Notes: generated by a model not told the origin, from the letters alone. 41,019 bases of DNA from Gnetum montanum (GCA_015680685.1 MNCI01011479.1:1-41019); one strand, 5' to 3'; shown: positions 1-9,306, counted from the first letter of the stretch. Numbers and translations: made by a program.

Positions 1-437
1 GCCTTAACGCGACCGCCAGCACTATGAGCAATTTAGGTCTCATCACCATCTAAACCACATAAGCTCATTCTTGTCAACATCCAATAAGTCAAACCCTATC
101 ACAAATATCCTAATATTCTCAAGGGATCTACCCAATCCATGCAACCATCTTCAACCCATTCTTTCTTCAGAATAGTTGATCCTAATAATAGTAATGGGGG
201 TGTCTATTTAGACACATAGGTACTTTACTGAATTTTCATTTTCTTTCTACTTTTCTATTTTCTTGATATATTTTTCCCATTTTTTTGTACTTTTTAACTT
301 TTGCTAATTTATTGATTCTTTATCTTTTTCCAATTCTTTGACAATTTTTCATTCTTTTACTTTCTACTATCTTTCACATGCCTAGTTGGAATTTTCTTTC
401 TACTTTCTACTTTTCTATTTTCTTTGATAGCGTGCAA
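1..437. other. T-rich noncoding stretch
   Basis: No coding signal is visible. From about 225 the DNA is dominated by short T-rich words (ttttctattttctt, ctttctactttct) that recur imperfectly several times up to 430. It may be the 5' flank or an intron of the gene-like sequence that follows, or part of another decayed repeat. Nothing further can be supported. Confidence 0.4.
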
Positions 438-1795
438 ATGGATGATCCCCCCACTCTCACATCTGAGGGCTTATTAGATAGGAGCTTTGCATCGCCATCT
501 TTTTTTTTTTTGTGTTTTGTGTTTTTTTAACCCTCACACCCTTGCTTGTTGGCTGTTTGATGGTTACTAAATGTGTTGTATCGCAGTCGTTGATGTTCCT
601 GCTAAAGGTCCAGCATCCACCTCCACCTTCCACATGTAACCATGGATAGAGGCACCTAATAAGTTCACCTTCATGCAAGGCTTGGTGGAGGACATGATGG
701 ACCATATACAGCAAATGGACCTTGAGATTGGTATGTCTATATTTTTCTACTTTACTGTACTGATTTACTGATTGGTCCATAGCTAACATTATTTTTCCTA
801 TCACATGCCAATAAGTTCCTAGCTTCAGTGGGATCCAAATAGGATGGCCCAGGTTGATGCTGTGCCTAAATTTCCTTATAAAGAGGAGCAAGTGCCCCAT
901 TGCATGTATGATAAGGCAAGTAAGTGTGCACTCTCATCTACAAGAGCATTGTGGAAGTCCAAGTGCACTAACAAGCACCTATGGAAATAGGTGCATGAAC
1001 TCTAAGAGAGGGGGGTAAGCCAAGATGCAAAACCAAAGAACTTGTAGGCCCATTATGACTTCCTAGTAGCACGTGATAATGCAGATGGTACCTGGTGAAA
1101 AATTGAGATTAACTATGCCAGGTACTAGTTAGCCATCTATGGAAAAAATGAGACCACCAGAGTGGTGATAGAGTAATGGCTTCAAATGGACCTACTAGCA
1201 AGGAAGAATCAAGACTGGAAGGATTAAAATGTCAAAGTGTATCGATGGGATTAAACCTAGAAGAACCATAAACACCACTATAAGCAAGAAAAAGAGGCAT
1301 ACCTTAAAAGGTACAAAGATGAGTCCGTGGAGCGTCATTTCCACAACATGTTTCTTGATGCAATTAGTGCAACGTGGGCTTATGAACTGTTTGCTAGTAC
1401 CGTAGTGGTGAGTGGAACCCCAGAGAAACACATTGTTGTGTCTTCAAGAGAGGTTTCTTCTACTAGGTTTTCATTAGGGCCACCCTCATGGATAGCTATG
1501 GAGAAAGGAAAGACCCTTGCAGGTATTGACCTCGATGAGGAGGACTAGAGACAGCTATTGGAGATAAAAATCCTCTAACGCTTGGAGGTAGGCTTTGATA
1601 GGATGCCTCCAAATATGGATGCAAGTCCTTCTTAGGTTGGTATAGTTTGAATTATTTTTTATTTTGTGATGATGTTTCATGTCACTTATTTATCAACTAA
1701 TTTATTGTTTTATTTTTTTAAAAGTAGGTTCTAGGTGATGACGCAAGCCCCAATGGAGCAGTAGACGAAGAGGAAGAGAGGGAGGTTGCTCATTT
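438..1795 (+). pseudogene. Decayed intron-containing gene-like sequence, unknown family
   Basis: I do not recognise the family. Four coding-like blocks are seen on the + strand: about 438-500 (begins MDDPPTLTSEGLLDRSF), about 586-730 (includes FTFMQGLVEDMMDHIQQMDL), about 829-1640, and about 1727-1790 (acidic, GDDASPNGAVDEEEEREV). They are separated by T-rich gaps of about 85-100 bases that look like introns: a gtatgt donor at 731 and an aaaagtag acceptor near 1726. The third block has several in-frame stops but keeps a clean 73-codon run (1327-1548) with AYELFASTVVVSG, then WIAMEKGKTLAGIDLDEED. The layout would suit a DNA-transposon accessory protein or a dead host gene. No transposase motif, terminal inverted repeat or target duplication was seen. 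It meets the element 3 fragment near 1790-1845, with no clear boundary signature. Confidence 0.35.
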
Positions 1796-1972
1796 CATTT
1801 GGTTGCCTAGATGGATCAACTAGAAAAAATTGGCCCTCATTGCAAATAGGTGGTGCATCTTCAAAGAACTCTACTTCCAACCCTGGGTCTATATCAATGT
1901 TGTTGATGGTTGGGAGAGATACATTGTCATCATAAATTACCACCTCTCCATCCTTATATGGCAAGTGGATCT
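1796..1972 (-). pseudogene. Element 3 gag-pro, distal part (split by element 1)
   Basis: Read on the minus strand from 1972 downward, this gives IHLPYKDGEVVIYDDNV, then NNIDIDPGLEVEFFEDAPP. The same protein segment occurs in element 1 just after its protease (IHLPYKGGQVIIHGDN, near 6301). It continues the protease region that ends at 9302 on the other side of element 1, so it belongs to element 3 and was separated by the element 1 insertion. Similarity fades below about 1845. The 3' noncoding part and 3' LTR of element 3 are absent on this side, so element 3 is truncated here. Confidence 0.8.
1968..1972. repeat. Target-site duplication of element 1, left copy (gatct)
   Basis: The five bases immediately before the element 1 5' LTR are gatct. 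The five immediately after its 3' LTR (9302-9306) are aatct. They differ by one transition, as expected for an old insertion. Removing element 1 and one copy restores the protease reading frame of element 3 across the junction. Confidence 0.8.
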
Positions 1973-2881
1973 TGAAAAACCACAAAATTTTGGGTCTTGA
2001 CATTGCAACTACAAATATTGCTAAGTGTTACACGTTGTTACGTGCTGCTATGCTACATAGCGTACCATAGCGTAGCACCTTGCTACGTTGCATAGCATAG
2101 CATAGTGTAGCACCCTGCTATAGTGCGTAGCGTAGCGCCCTGTTACACTACGCTATTACACGCTGTTACTTGTTGTTACACGTTGTTACCTACTGCACTG
2201 CCACATGGCGTGAGATCTGCATTTTGGGCTAACCCTAGCCCTATAAATACCTCTGCACCCTCTTTAAAAAAGAGAGGAGGAGAAGGGGGGAAGGCTTCAA
2301 TTTCTTCACCAGCAAAAAGCAGTTGGCATTTCCATTTTGACATTTAACATTTTAGCATTTTGGCACTTAACTCCATGGGTGAATGAGACCCAGAGCACAC
2401 CACACCGACAGAGAGGCATAACTACATCACATGGTATACTGTGACCACTGACCTAGGAGGCACAGTTTATCACAGTGAGCACCAGATTTCACAACTCGAC
2501 ACCGCCGAGGCTATGATTCTGCTCCTACTATGCCTATTGTACACTTTGTATACCTATACCCTTTTTCAGGGTGGTGTATCTTTCTGTTCAAACTCTCTTT
2601 TTGGTTGATCACAACATTTATTTGGCATTATTAAGCATTAAATTGTGTTCACTGCCCTGTTACACACTTTAGCATGTTTCTACTAGTGTGCACATTGTGT
2701 TTTCTTTTATTGTTTGCAAAAGCGTTATTCTACACCGATTAAGTCCCTGTTTGATCGACCAAACCATTTAGGGAACCCCATTTTCATTTTATCTAGCATG
2801 GCCCTCATGCAGATTTGGGGTTAAACTGTTCTCCCAGAAACCTCTCGGTGTTTCTAGCCACCAACGTTTTCGGTTGCTACA
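1973..2881 (+). repeat. Element 1 5' LTR
   Basis: Starts TGAAAAACCACAAAAT and ends TTGCTACA. The partner LTR is at 8356-9301. U3 (to about 2240) is built of short GCTAC/GTAGC words. A TATA box is at 2242-2249. A well conserved stretch follows (agagaggaggagaagg near 2271), and the LTR ends beside the primer-site region at 2887. Confidence 0.9.
2242..2249 (+). promoter_or_regulatory. TATA box of element 1 5' LTR
   Basis: TATAAATA in the context ccctataaatacc. The same octamer in the same context occurs in the partner LTR (8662) and in the LTRs of elements 2, 3 and 4. It is the likely core promoter, with transcription starting some 25-35 bases downstream. Confidence 0.8.
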
Positions 2882-2886
2882 GTTTT

Positions 2887-2903
2887 TGGTGCTAGAAGGA
2901 GGG
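2887..2903 (+). promoter_or_regulatory. Primer-binding-site region of element 1
   Basis: TGGTGCTAGAAGGAGGG lies five bases inside the 5' LTR, the place of a tRNA primer-binding site, and begins with the TGG complementary to a tRNA CCA end. Element 2 has TGGTGCTAGAAGAAGGG at the equivalent place, and element 3 has TGGGAGTAGAAGGAAGG. I cannot name the tRNA with confidence. Confidence 0.6.
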
Positions 2904-3125
2904 CCTATTTTTTCTGCATTTTCGTACTTAGCATTTTTTCTGCATTTTCAGACTTGGCCATTTTTTCTACATTTTCATACTTAGCATTTTTTTTGCATTT
3001 TTGTACTTAGCATTTTTCTTTCTACATTGTTGCACTTAGCCATTTTCTACATTTTTACACTTAGCCCTTTTTCTGCTACCAGAAGATTTAGTCATTTTTC
3101 TGTTATTTTCAGAGTTGGCCATTTC
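2904..3125 (+). repeat. T-rich minisatellite in the element 1 leader
   Basis: About seven or eight imperfect copies of a roughly 30-bp unit of the form cattttttctgcattttc plus an acttag-like tail, lying between the primer site and the gag start. Element 2 has a shorter version (16765-16862) in the same place, so the repeat is part of the family's leader. Confidence 0.75.
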
Positions 3126-3793
3126 CTGCAAACAGTAACTCTCACAACCTGATCTGTGAATATGAATCCAGATCAACCTTCCACGTTGGTGTCTAACACA
3201 TTTGATACCACAATCCAGCCAAAGCATGTCACATTAAGCCACGAACAATACAATTTCGTTAGTGCCAAAATCCAAGAAGGACTACCAGTGGATTATCTTG
3301 ATTTAGAGGTGAAACAGGACTACGAACGAGTCCACCAAAATGGACAGGAGTACAAGCCCTCCTTATTTGACATAATCCCACTCACGGAGTCCTATCACCA
3401 ATTGTTGTCCCAACTCATCCGTGTAAATAAGCATGATGCAGGGACAACCTACGAGGAAGCCTCACAGAGGGAGGAAGACAAGTTCTAGGCCTGCTTTGAA
3501 CACGAGAGCCATCTCAACACCATCTTCCAACAACCACTCCCTAGTAAAGCCCCTCCTTGGTTTGGCCCACCTATCCCCTCTGAGATAGTGATCATGCTAA
3601 CTCAACCTTCCTCGCAAGCAACTAATCCATTTTCCCAACACTATGCTCATGCAGGGGCCACCTTCTAGCTCAAAACAACTTAGGCATCTTACATCCCGCC
3701 TATCTCATTGATGTATGTAGTGTCCGTCCAACCCACCCATGTGTGGCCCATTCTAATCACTGCATCCATCACTCAGCCATTACATCAACAATC

Positions 3794-3848
3794 GTCCGCT
3801 ATGACGTTAAATTGGAAACACACATCCGCTATGACGTTAAACTGGCAA
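3794..3848 (+). repeat. Two copies of the ATGACGTTAAA motif inside gag
   Basis: 3794-3818 and 3824-3848 both contain CCGCTATGACGTTAAA, spaced 30 bp (ten codons) apart, and both encode SAMTLNW. A third, weaker copy lies at 5267-5291. The same motif forms the array in the 3' noncoding region (7005-7252). Confidence 0.85.
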
Positions 3849-5124
3849 ACTCCACAACCAAAAGTTTTACCCTATGCTATGCAACCAAGCCAAGCCCAAC
3901 CAATGCAACCAGTTGGCACACCCCCAAGCTTGGATTAGGCATTCCAGCTGATACAAAGCTTGACGGAGGAGATCAACTGACTTAAGGCTGCCTCCTCTGA
4001 CACCATTAAGGTGGTGGACTTCTACTAAGATGATCCCATAAGTCCCACGATACCACCTCTAACTCTTCCAACTAGGGCCCAACTGCCTCAACTTACCAAG
4101 TACAATGATGAAGGGGACCCCAATGCACACTTAGTCACATTTTGATCTAAATGCCTACTCCTTTAAGCTTGGACACACACTATCATGCACATGTTTCCCA
4201 TGTCACTCACTGGCAAGGTCTTAGACTGGTATTGTGCAGTACCCAAGGCCTCAATCTCCTCTTTGGAGGATCTCATAACCAAGTTTGTGACACACTTCAG
4301 GAACAACCTAAGGTCTAAAGCAACCCTTGACTAGCTAATGCAAGTTAAACAGGGGCCTCTAGAGCCCATGCCAAAATTCCTCCGACATTGGAATGCTGCA
4401 TTGAGAAAAATACATGAACCTCTAGTGGAGGCACATCTACTGGCAATCTTTAAAGGTGTAGTAAATGACTTCATCAAGTCCAAATTGTATTATCTAGCCC
4501 CAAAGTCTCTTAGCCAAGCCTTTACCTAAGAAAAAGGCATAGAGGATGCAGCACAAGCTAGAAATGATCCAGCCTATGTGGCCTACAGAAACCAACATGC
4601 TTGCAAGTATGTAGCCACAAGCAAAAAAGCAACCAATTGGGGCCCAACAGCTAAGCAGCCCCAAGCCCGAACTAACAAAACCACCAATTCTGGCACCAAA
4701 TCACCTACATTGACAAGGGCTACCCCAAGATCCAACTTTTAGCGCAAGGATTGCTCAAAGTATACAGCATTGCTGGTGCAACCCTCTGAATGACTAGAGA
4801 AACTCTTGAAAGCTGGGAAAATCCAACACAAACATGTATCGGCAATTACCCACCAAAGACATGATAGGTACTATGAACTACTAAGGAACCCTGCTTTAGT
4901 AGTGCCAAATGAGCCCCCAGTGCTGCAACACTTTAAGCTGAACCAATACTGTCATTACCACCAATTAGCTGGTCATGGTATAGAAAACTATCGTGCTTTT
5001 CAAGATGACCTGTAGAAAATGATAGAACGTGGCCAACTAGTGATCAACACAATGAGTCAATCCAACATAGCTGATGCCTCCTATGTCATAAATTCCATTA
5101 GCATAAGTGGCAAGCCCAAACTTG

Positions 5125-5400
5125 TGCAACAACCTTTTGTGATCCGTGTGCCTCCCAGCAAGGCAAGGGTCCCCTCCGCCTCCATAAGCAAGAGGCCTCC
5201 CTTTGTTATTAAAGTACCACCTTAGGCACCCACAACACCCTTTGTGGTCAAAGTTCGACAGCCACTATCCACTAAGACGTTAAATTGGCATGATGCAACA
5301 ACAACTGCTAAGCAACCTTTTGTTATCAAGGTGCCACAACAAGTTGACCATACAACAACTCTGCGTAAATCACCCTTTATCATAAGGGTTCCACAATGTG
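5125..5400 (+). repeat. PF[VI][VI][KR]VP peptide repeats in Gag of element 1
   Basis: Between the zinc knuckle and the protease the translation repeats QPFVIRVPP, PPFVIKVPP, TPFVVKVRQ, QPFVIKVPQ and SPFIIRVPQ. Element 2 has corresponding peptides at about 18966-19290 (for example PPFMVKVPP, KPFMVKVPQ, LPFIVNVPQ). Element 3 keeps at least one (EPFVVCVPY). It may be a flexible or binding linker. No function is known to me. Confidence 0.75.
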
Positions 5401-6673
5401 ATGGCCCCTTACCTACCCAAAGCCCAATAGTGGGAAACATCTCAATCCCTCCTCCTTCAAGGGTTAACCCCACTAGCAACCTAGGTAGGCCCACCAAATG
5501 GCAATGCAAGAGGATAAACAAGCACCTCGCAACTCCCATGGCCGAAGTAAAGAAAACAACCAACAAACAAAACTGAACACTGGGGCCCCTACCCCCAAGC
5601 AGGCCAAGCAAACCAAGCTTAAGTCCCCTCCACGAGAGATCTATCTCTCAAGCCACATGGAGGAAGTCAAAGCCAACACAACAGCCAATGACAAGGACTT
5701 CGTAGCCACACTAACCTAGGTGAAACAAGCACTCAAGCAAAATAACATAACATTGAGCTTATACAACTTGGACATGACTTCATCTACTCACTGCCAAGCA
5801 TTGGCCAAGATCTTGGCCTCCATTCCTGTTACGGAGGACATCCTTGTAGATGAGACATCCATACATGCAATAATGTTGCCCCCTGGTCCACAAAAATTGA
5901 GTTCAACATCCCTAGTATTCCGTGACAATGCAGTTAAAGTCAACCTTGAATGAGAGGATGTTACTATAGCCCCACTATCCATTAACATTCATGTTGGGTA
6001 GTGCACAATCTGTAGAGTGCATGTCGATGATGGTGTAGCAACAAACATAGTCTTGTACTCCGTCATCGACAAGCTAGGTTTGGCAGATGAAATCAGGCCA
6101 ACCAAGACCACATGTCTAAAATCCTTCAATGGATCATGTGCCACAGTCAAGGGTACAATCAACTTAGCCTTTTTCATAGGAGAGTGATTCCCCACTAATG
6201 CAGATTTCACTGTCATAGAAGAGATGCCAAGATTCAACATGATTCTAGGTAGGCCTTGGCTAGCCCAACTATGTGTTGTCTCCTCTCCCATCCACCAAGA
6301 AATACACCTTCCATACAAAGGTGGTCAAGTTATCATCCATGGTGATAACGCTCCCTCTTCAACTATCCATGACATAGACATGGTGCAAGTTTTAGAAGAA
6401 GAGTTCCTTGGTGGTACACCTATAACAACCAATGTAGCACCTAAGACTAACATAACCGAACGAGTGGTTGAAGCCAATAGCCTCCCAGAGGATCCTAAGC
6501 CTCGGACACTCCCTAATCCATGCCCAGTTAGGAAGCAAGTACATGACCAAGACTTTACCTTGGGCAAAAATATGCTAAATGCTTGCCTACCCTTTGCCTC
6601 CACTGCCTATGCATTTTTGACTTTCATTTACATAGCACTAGCCTATGCATTTACATTTTGCCTACTTACTTAG

Positions 6674-8302
6674 ATCAAGCATTTCATTTTGTTCACATAT
6701 TTGTTTTACTTTGTTTATGCATCCATCCACTTAGCTTACGCATTACATCTGAAAACATAAAAACTATAAAACATAAAACTACAAAAACGCATGGCCTGAA
6801 AAGGCCTTAAACTAGCCTACAGCCCGGAATGGCCTAAAACTATCACTTTTTGCATTGATTTCCTTTCATTTGTACATTTTAACTTTGTTTATAGTAGATG
6901 TTGCTTGATGTTATTTTCTTTTTAGTTGATTTTTGCAGGATTTTGCAGACACACAGCATAACAACGCGTGTAGCATCGCACCTTATATAAGCAATGTGAG
7001 CACCAGTTCGCTATGACTATAAACTAGCACAGACAGTCCACTATGACTATAAATTGGCATAGATAGTCCGCTATGACTATAAACTAGCATAGCTCATCCT
7101 TGGGTCATGACGTTAAACTAGCATAACATCCATTGTCCGCTACGACATTAAACTAGCATCCAACAGTCTGCTAGGACTATAAACTAGCACATCACGGTCT
7201 GCCAAGACCTTAAACTAGGTTCACAGTCTACAAGGACTTTAAACTGGCATGTAGCTAATCTAATCCAAACATTTTCCATTTCCTTGGGAGCACTCACAGC
7301 ATCATCACCTCCCACCATTCTGGTGATTCTTTTGGAACACTTTCCATTAGTGCGGCATTCAGAACACTTGCAGCATCATTGCCCTAGCACCTTCACTAGT
7401 TTCCTAAGCACTTGCAACTAGCACAACATTTGACACTTTCACAGCATCTTCGCATCTAGCACTTGCAACATCTTCACATCTGGCATTTGCACTTGCATTT
7501 CATGCTTCGTGGTTTTCTTGTCCTCTCTGAGTTGTGTTTGCAGGATGAAGCCTTGGAGACGGTCGTGTGAAGGTGCATTTCATCGTAGCAGTAGGTTATC
7601 ACGTTGCTTTGATGTGCATAACTGGACTAGGTGAGCCACTCAAGAGTGCACACCCCCTCATCCCTATTACAGCCTATGCACATCCATTCATTCATCCCAA
7701 TATCCTCTCATACTCCCCATACTTATGATTTCACACTCCTCTGATGCATATGCACTATGACACACATGGAATTCCCTTCACATCAACTATAGAACCCATG
7801 GTTGATGTAACACAATTCATCCTATGGGGCGCCTCTATTGCATAGTCAAAGCCTAGGTGGATGTAACATCAATCATCCCTGGGAAACAAAGCCCATCTTC
7901 TCAATGGCCTACTTGCAGCTAACATTTAGCAGTAAGCCAAACCCAAAGAAGGTTTGCCTCACAAACAAGAAAAAGAGCAACAATGCTACAGCTTCGCAAT
8001 TGACCCATCCTTGGATGAACTTTGGTGCTCTCATAAACACTCCAACAAGAGGTCAACATTTCAAGGGCAAGCTACTTCATGCCATGGTCACTATCAACCA
8101 TGCTAAATTTGCATCTTACATCACGATCCATTGTTTGCATTTTGTTCCCACCATTTAAATTTCATCTCCCTAACATTGCCTATACCCCTTCTCCCCTAAC
8201 ATAACCTTATTCCTGTAACACTCTTGAGCATGGTAAAAATTACATCCAACCTTGTGCTGACAAATGACGTTGGTGACATGTCTACTGTGGTGTTTTATAA
8301 TT
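6674..8302 (+). other. Element 1 3' noncoding region
   Basis: About 1.6 kb between the gag-pro stop and the pre-LTR hairpin. It holds TTAAACTAGC-type repeats (sparse from 6800, dense at 7005-7252), imperfect gcacttgcaacatc-type repeats (about 7330-7500), and blocks conserved with element 2, for example tttttgcaggat (near 6932) and gcaggatgaagcc (near 7541). A 106-codon open frame at 7838-8158 has a partly similar counterpart in element 2 near 22450-22560, but there is no good evidence that it is translated. No polymerase motif is present. Confidence 0.7.
7005..7252 (+). repeat. Array of eight ~25-bp TTAAACTAGCA-type units
   Basis: Eight imperfect units with the core CTATGACTATAAACTAGCA, starting near 7005, 7036, 7067, 7098, 7134, 7165, 7195 and 7225, so the spacing is close to 30-35 bp. 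Units 4 and 5 read CATGACGTTAAACTAGCA and CTACGACATTAAACTAGCA, tying the array to the motif within gag. Element 2 has a longer version. Confidence 0.85.
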
Positions 8303-8346
8303 CTTTGTCGACGTCTCTCGAGACACTCCTTCAGACGTCAACAAAG
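8303..8346 (+). promoter_or_regulatory. Inverted repeat (hairpin) abutting the purine tract of element 1
   Basis: 8303-8316 (ctttgtcgacgtct) pairs with 8333-8346 (agacgtcaacaaag) at 13 of 14 positions around a 16-base loop containing CTCGAG. The right arm overlaps the start of the purine tract. Element 2 has the same arrangement with the same loop length at 22696-22739 (10 of 14 paired). Confidence 0.7.
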
Positions 8347-8354
8347 AGGGGCCA
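8340..8354 (+). promoter_or_regulatory. Polypurine tract of element 1
   Basis: AACAAAGAGGGGCCA directly precedes the 3' LTR. The identical 15 bases precede the 3' LTR of element 2 at 22733-22747. This is the expected plus-strand priming site. Confidence 0.85.
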
Positions 8355-8355
8355 T

Positions 8356-9301
8356 TGAAACACCACAAAATTTCAGGTCTCGACATCACAACTGCAAATA
8401 TGGCTAAGTGTTACGCTTTGTTATGTGCTACTACACTGCATAGCATAGCATAGAGAAGCACCTTGCTATAGTGCTAGCGTAGCACCTTGCTACGCTGCAT
8501 AGCATAGCACCCTGCTACAATGCTAGCGTAGCACCCTGCTACAGTGCTAGCGTAGTGCCCCGTTTCGCTACACTGTTACACATTGTTACTTGTTGTTACA
8601 CGTTGTTACCTACTGCATTGCCACATGGTGCTATATCTACATTTTGGGCTAACCTTGGCCCTATAAATACCTTTGTGCCCTCTTTAAAAAAGAGAGGAGG
8701 AGAAGGGGGGAAGGCTTCAATTTCCTCACCAGCAAAAAGCAGTTGGCATTTCCATTTTGGCATTTGGCATTTTAGCATTTTTTCACTTAGCTCCATGGGC
8801 GAACGAGACCCAGAGTACACCACATCGATAGAGAGGAACAACTACATCACATGGTATACTGTGACCACTAGCTCAGGAGGCACAATTTATCACAGTGAGC
8901 ACTAGATTTCATAGCTCGACACCACCGAGGCTGTGATTTCGCTCCTACTGTGCCTATTGTACACTTTGTATACCTGTACCCTTTCTCAAGGAGGTGTATC
9001 TTTGCATTCAAACTCTCTTTTTGGCTGATCATAGCATTTATTTGGCATTGTTAAGCATTAAATCGTGTTCACTACCCTGTTATGCACTTTAGCATATTTC
9101 TACTACTGTGCACATTGTGTTTTCTTTTATTGTTTACAAAAGGGTTATTGCACATCGATTAAGTCCCTGTCTAATCGACCAGACCATTTAGGGCACCCCG
9201 TTTCCGTTTTATCCAGCATGGCCCTCACACAAATCTGGGGTTAAACTATTCACCCATAAACCTCTTGGTGTTTCCAACCACCGACATTTTCGGTTGCTAC
9301 A
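8356..9301 (+). repeat. Element 1 3' LTR
   Basis: TGAAACACCACAAAAT to TTGCTACA, partner of 1973-2881. It includes a TATA box (TATAAATA, 8662-8669) and a GCTAC/GTAGC-rich U3 (about 8405-8575). Differences from the 5' copy are largely transitions. Confidence 0.9.
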
Positions 9302-9306
9302 AATCT
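9302..9306. repeat. Target-site duplication of element 1, right copy (aatct)
   Basis: Matches gatct at 1968-1972 with one G/A change. The next bases continue element 3's protease region on the minus strand. Confidence 0.8.

Larger units (their letters stand above)
3162..6673 (+). pseudogene. gag-pro: Element 1 gag-pro (decayed)
   Basis: Starts at ATG 3162 (MNPDQPSTL), about 35 bases after the leader repeats. It reads through many in-frame stops and at least one frame change to TAG 6671-6673. N-terminal Gag: SHEQYNFVSAKIQEGLPVDY, conserved in elements 2 and 3. Capsid-like part near 4150-4530: VLDWYCAVPKASISSLEDL, then HLLAIFKGVVNDFIKSKLYY. Zinc-knuckle-like motif CHYHQLAGHGIENY near 4951-4992, matching the C-x2-H...GH form of plant Ty3/gypsy Gags. 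Five PF[VI][VI][KR]VP repeats at about 5125-5400. Protease near 6020-6290: VDDGVATNIVLYSVIDKLG, then MILGRPWLAQL. The active site reads DDG, where retropepsins usually have D-T/S-G. The coding region ends with no polymerase. Function is lost in this copy. Confidence 0.82.
1973..9301 (+). mobile_element. Element 1: complete gag-pro-only LTR retrotransposon
   Basis: A 7.3-kb element with two similar LTRs (1973-2881 and 8356-9301, roughly 10% different by eye), both TG...CA bounded. Order: 5' LTR, primer-site region, T-rich repeated leader, gag-pro (3162-6673), about 1.7 kb of noncoding DNA with a short-motif array, hairpin and purine tract, 3' LTR. No reverse transcriptase, RNase H or integrase motif is seen in any frame, so it must have been mobilised by another element's enzymes. 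It resembles gag-bearing non-autonomous LTR elements (LARD/TR-GAG types) but keeps a protease domain. It is nested in element 3 with a 5-bp target duplication. Confidence 0.88.

Noticed and set aside
457-900. 147-codon minus-strand open frame
   Set aside because: It overlaps plus-strand coding-like blocks with intron-like gaps, includes a low-complexity lysine run from poly-T, and shows no recognisable domain.
2887-2903. Assigning the element 1-3 primer site to initiator tRNA-Met
   Set aside because: TGGTGCTAGAAGGAGGG matches the expected complement only partly, and some differences are not deamination-type, so the tRNA was left unnamed.
7005-7252. CRISPR-like array
   Set aside because: Units are imperfect, spacing is short and irregular, there are no unique spacers or cas genes, and the context is a plant retrotransposon.
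7838-8158. 106-codon open frame before the 3' LTR of element 1
   Set aside because: Part of it resembles the same region of element 2 in more than one frame, which fits conserved noncoding DNA. There is no evidence of a start or of translation. It is noted under the 3' noncoding region.
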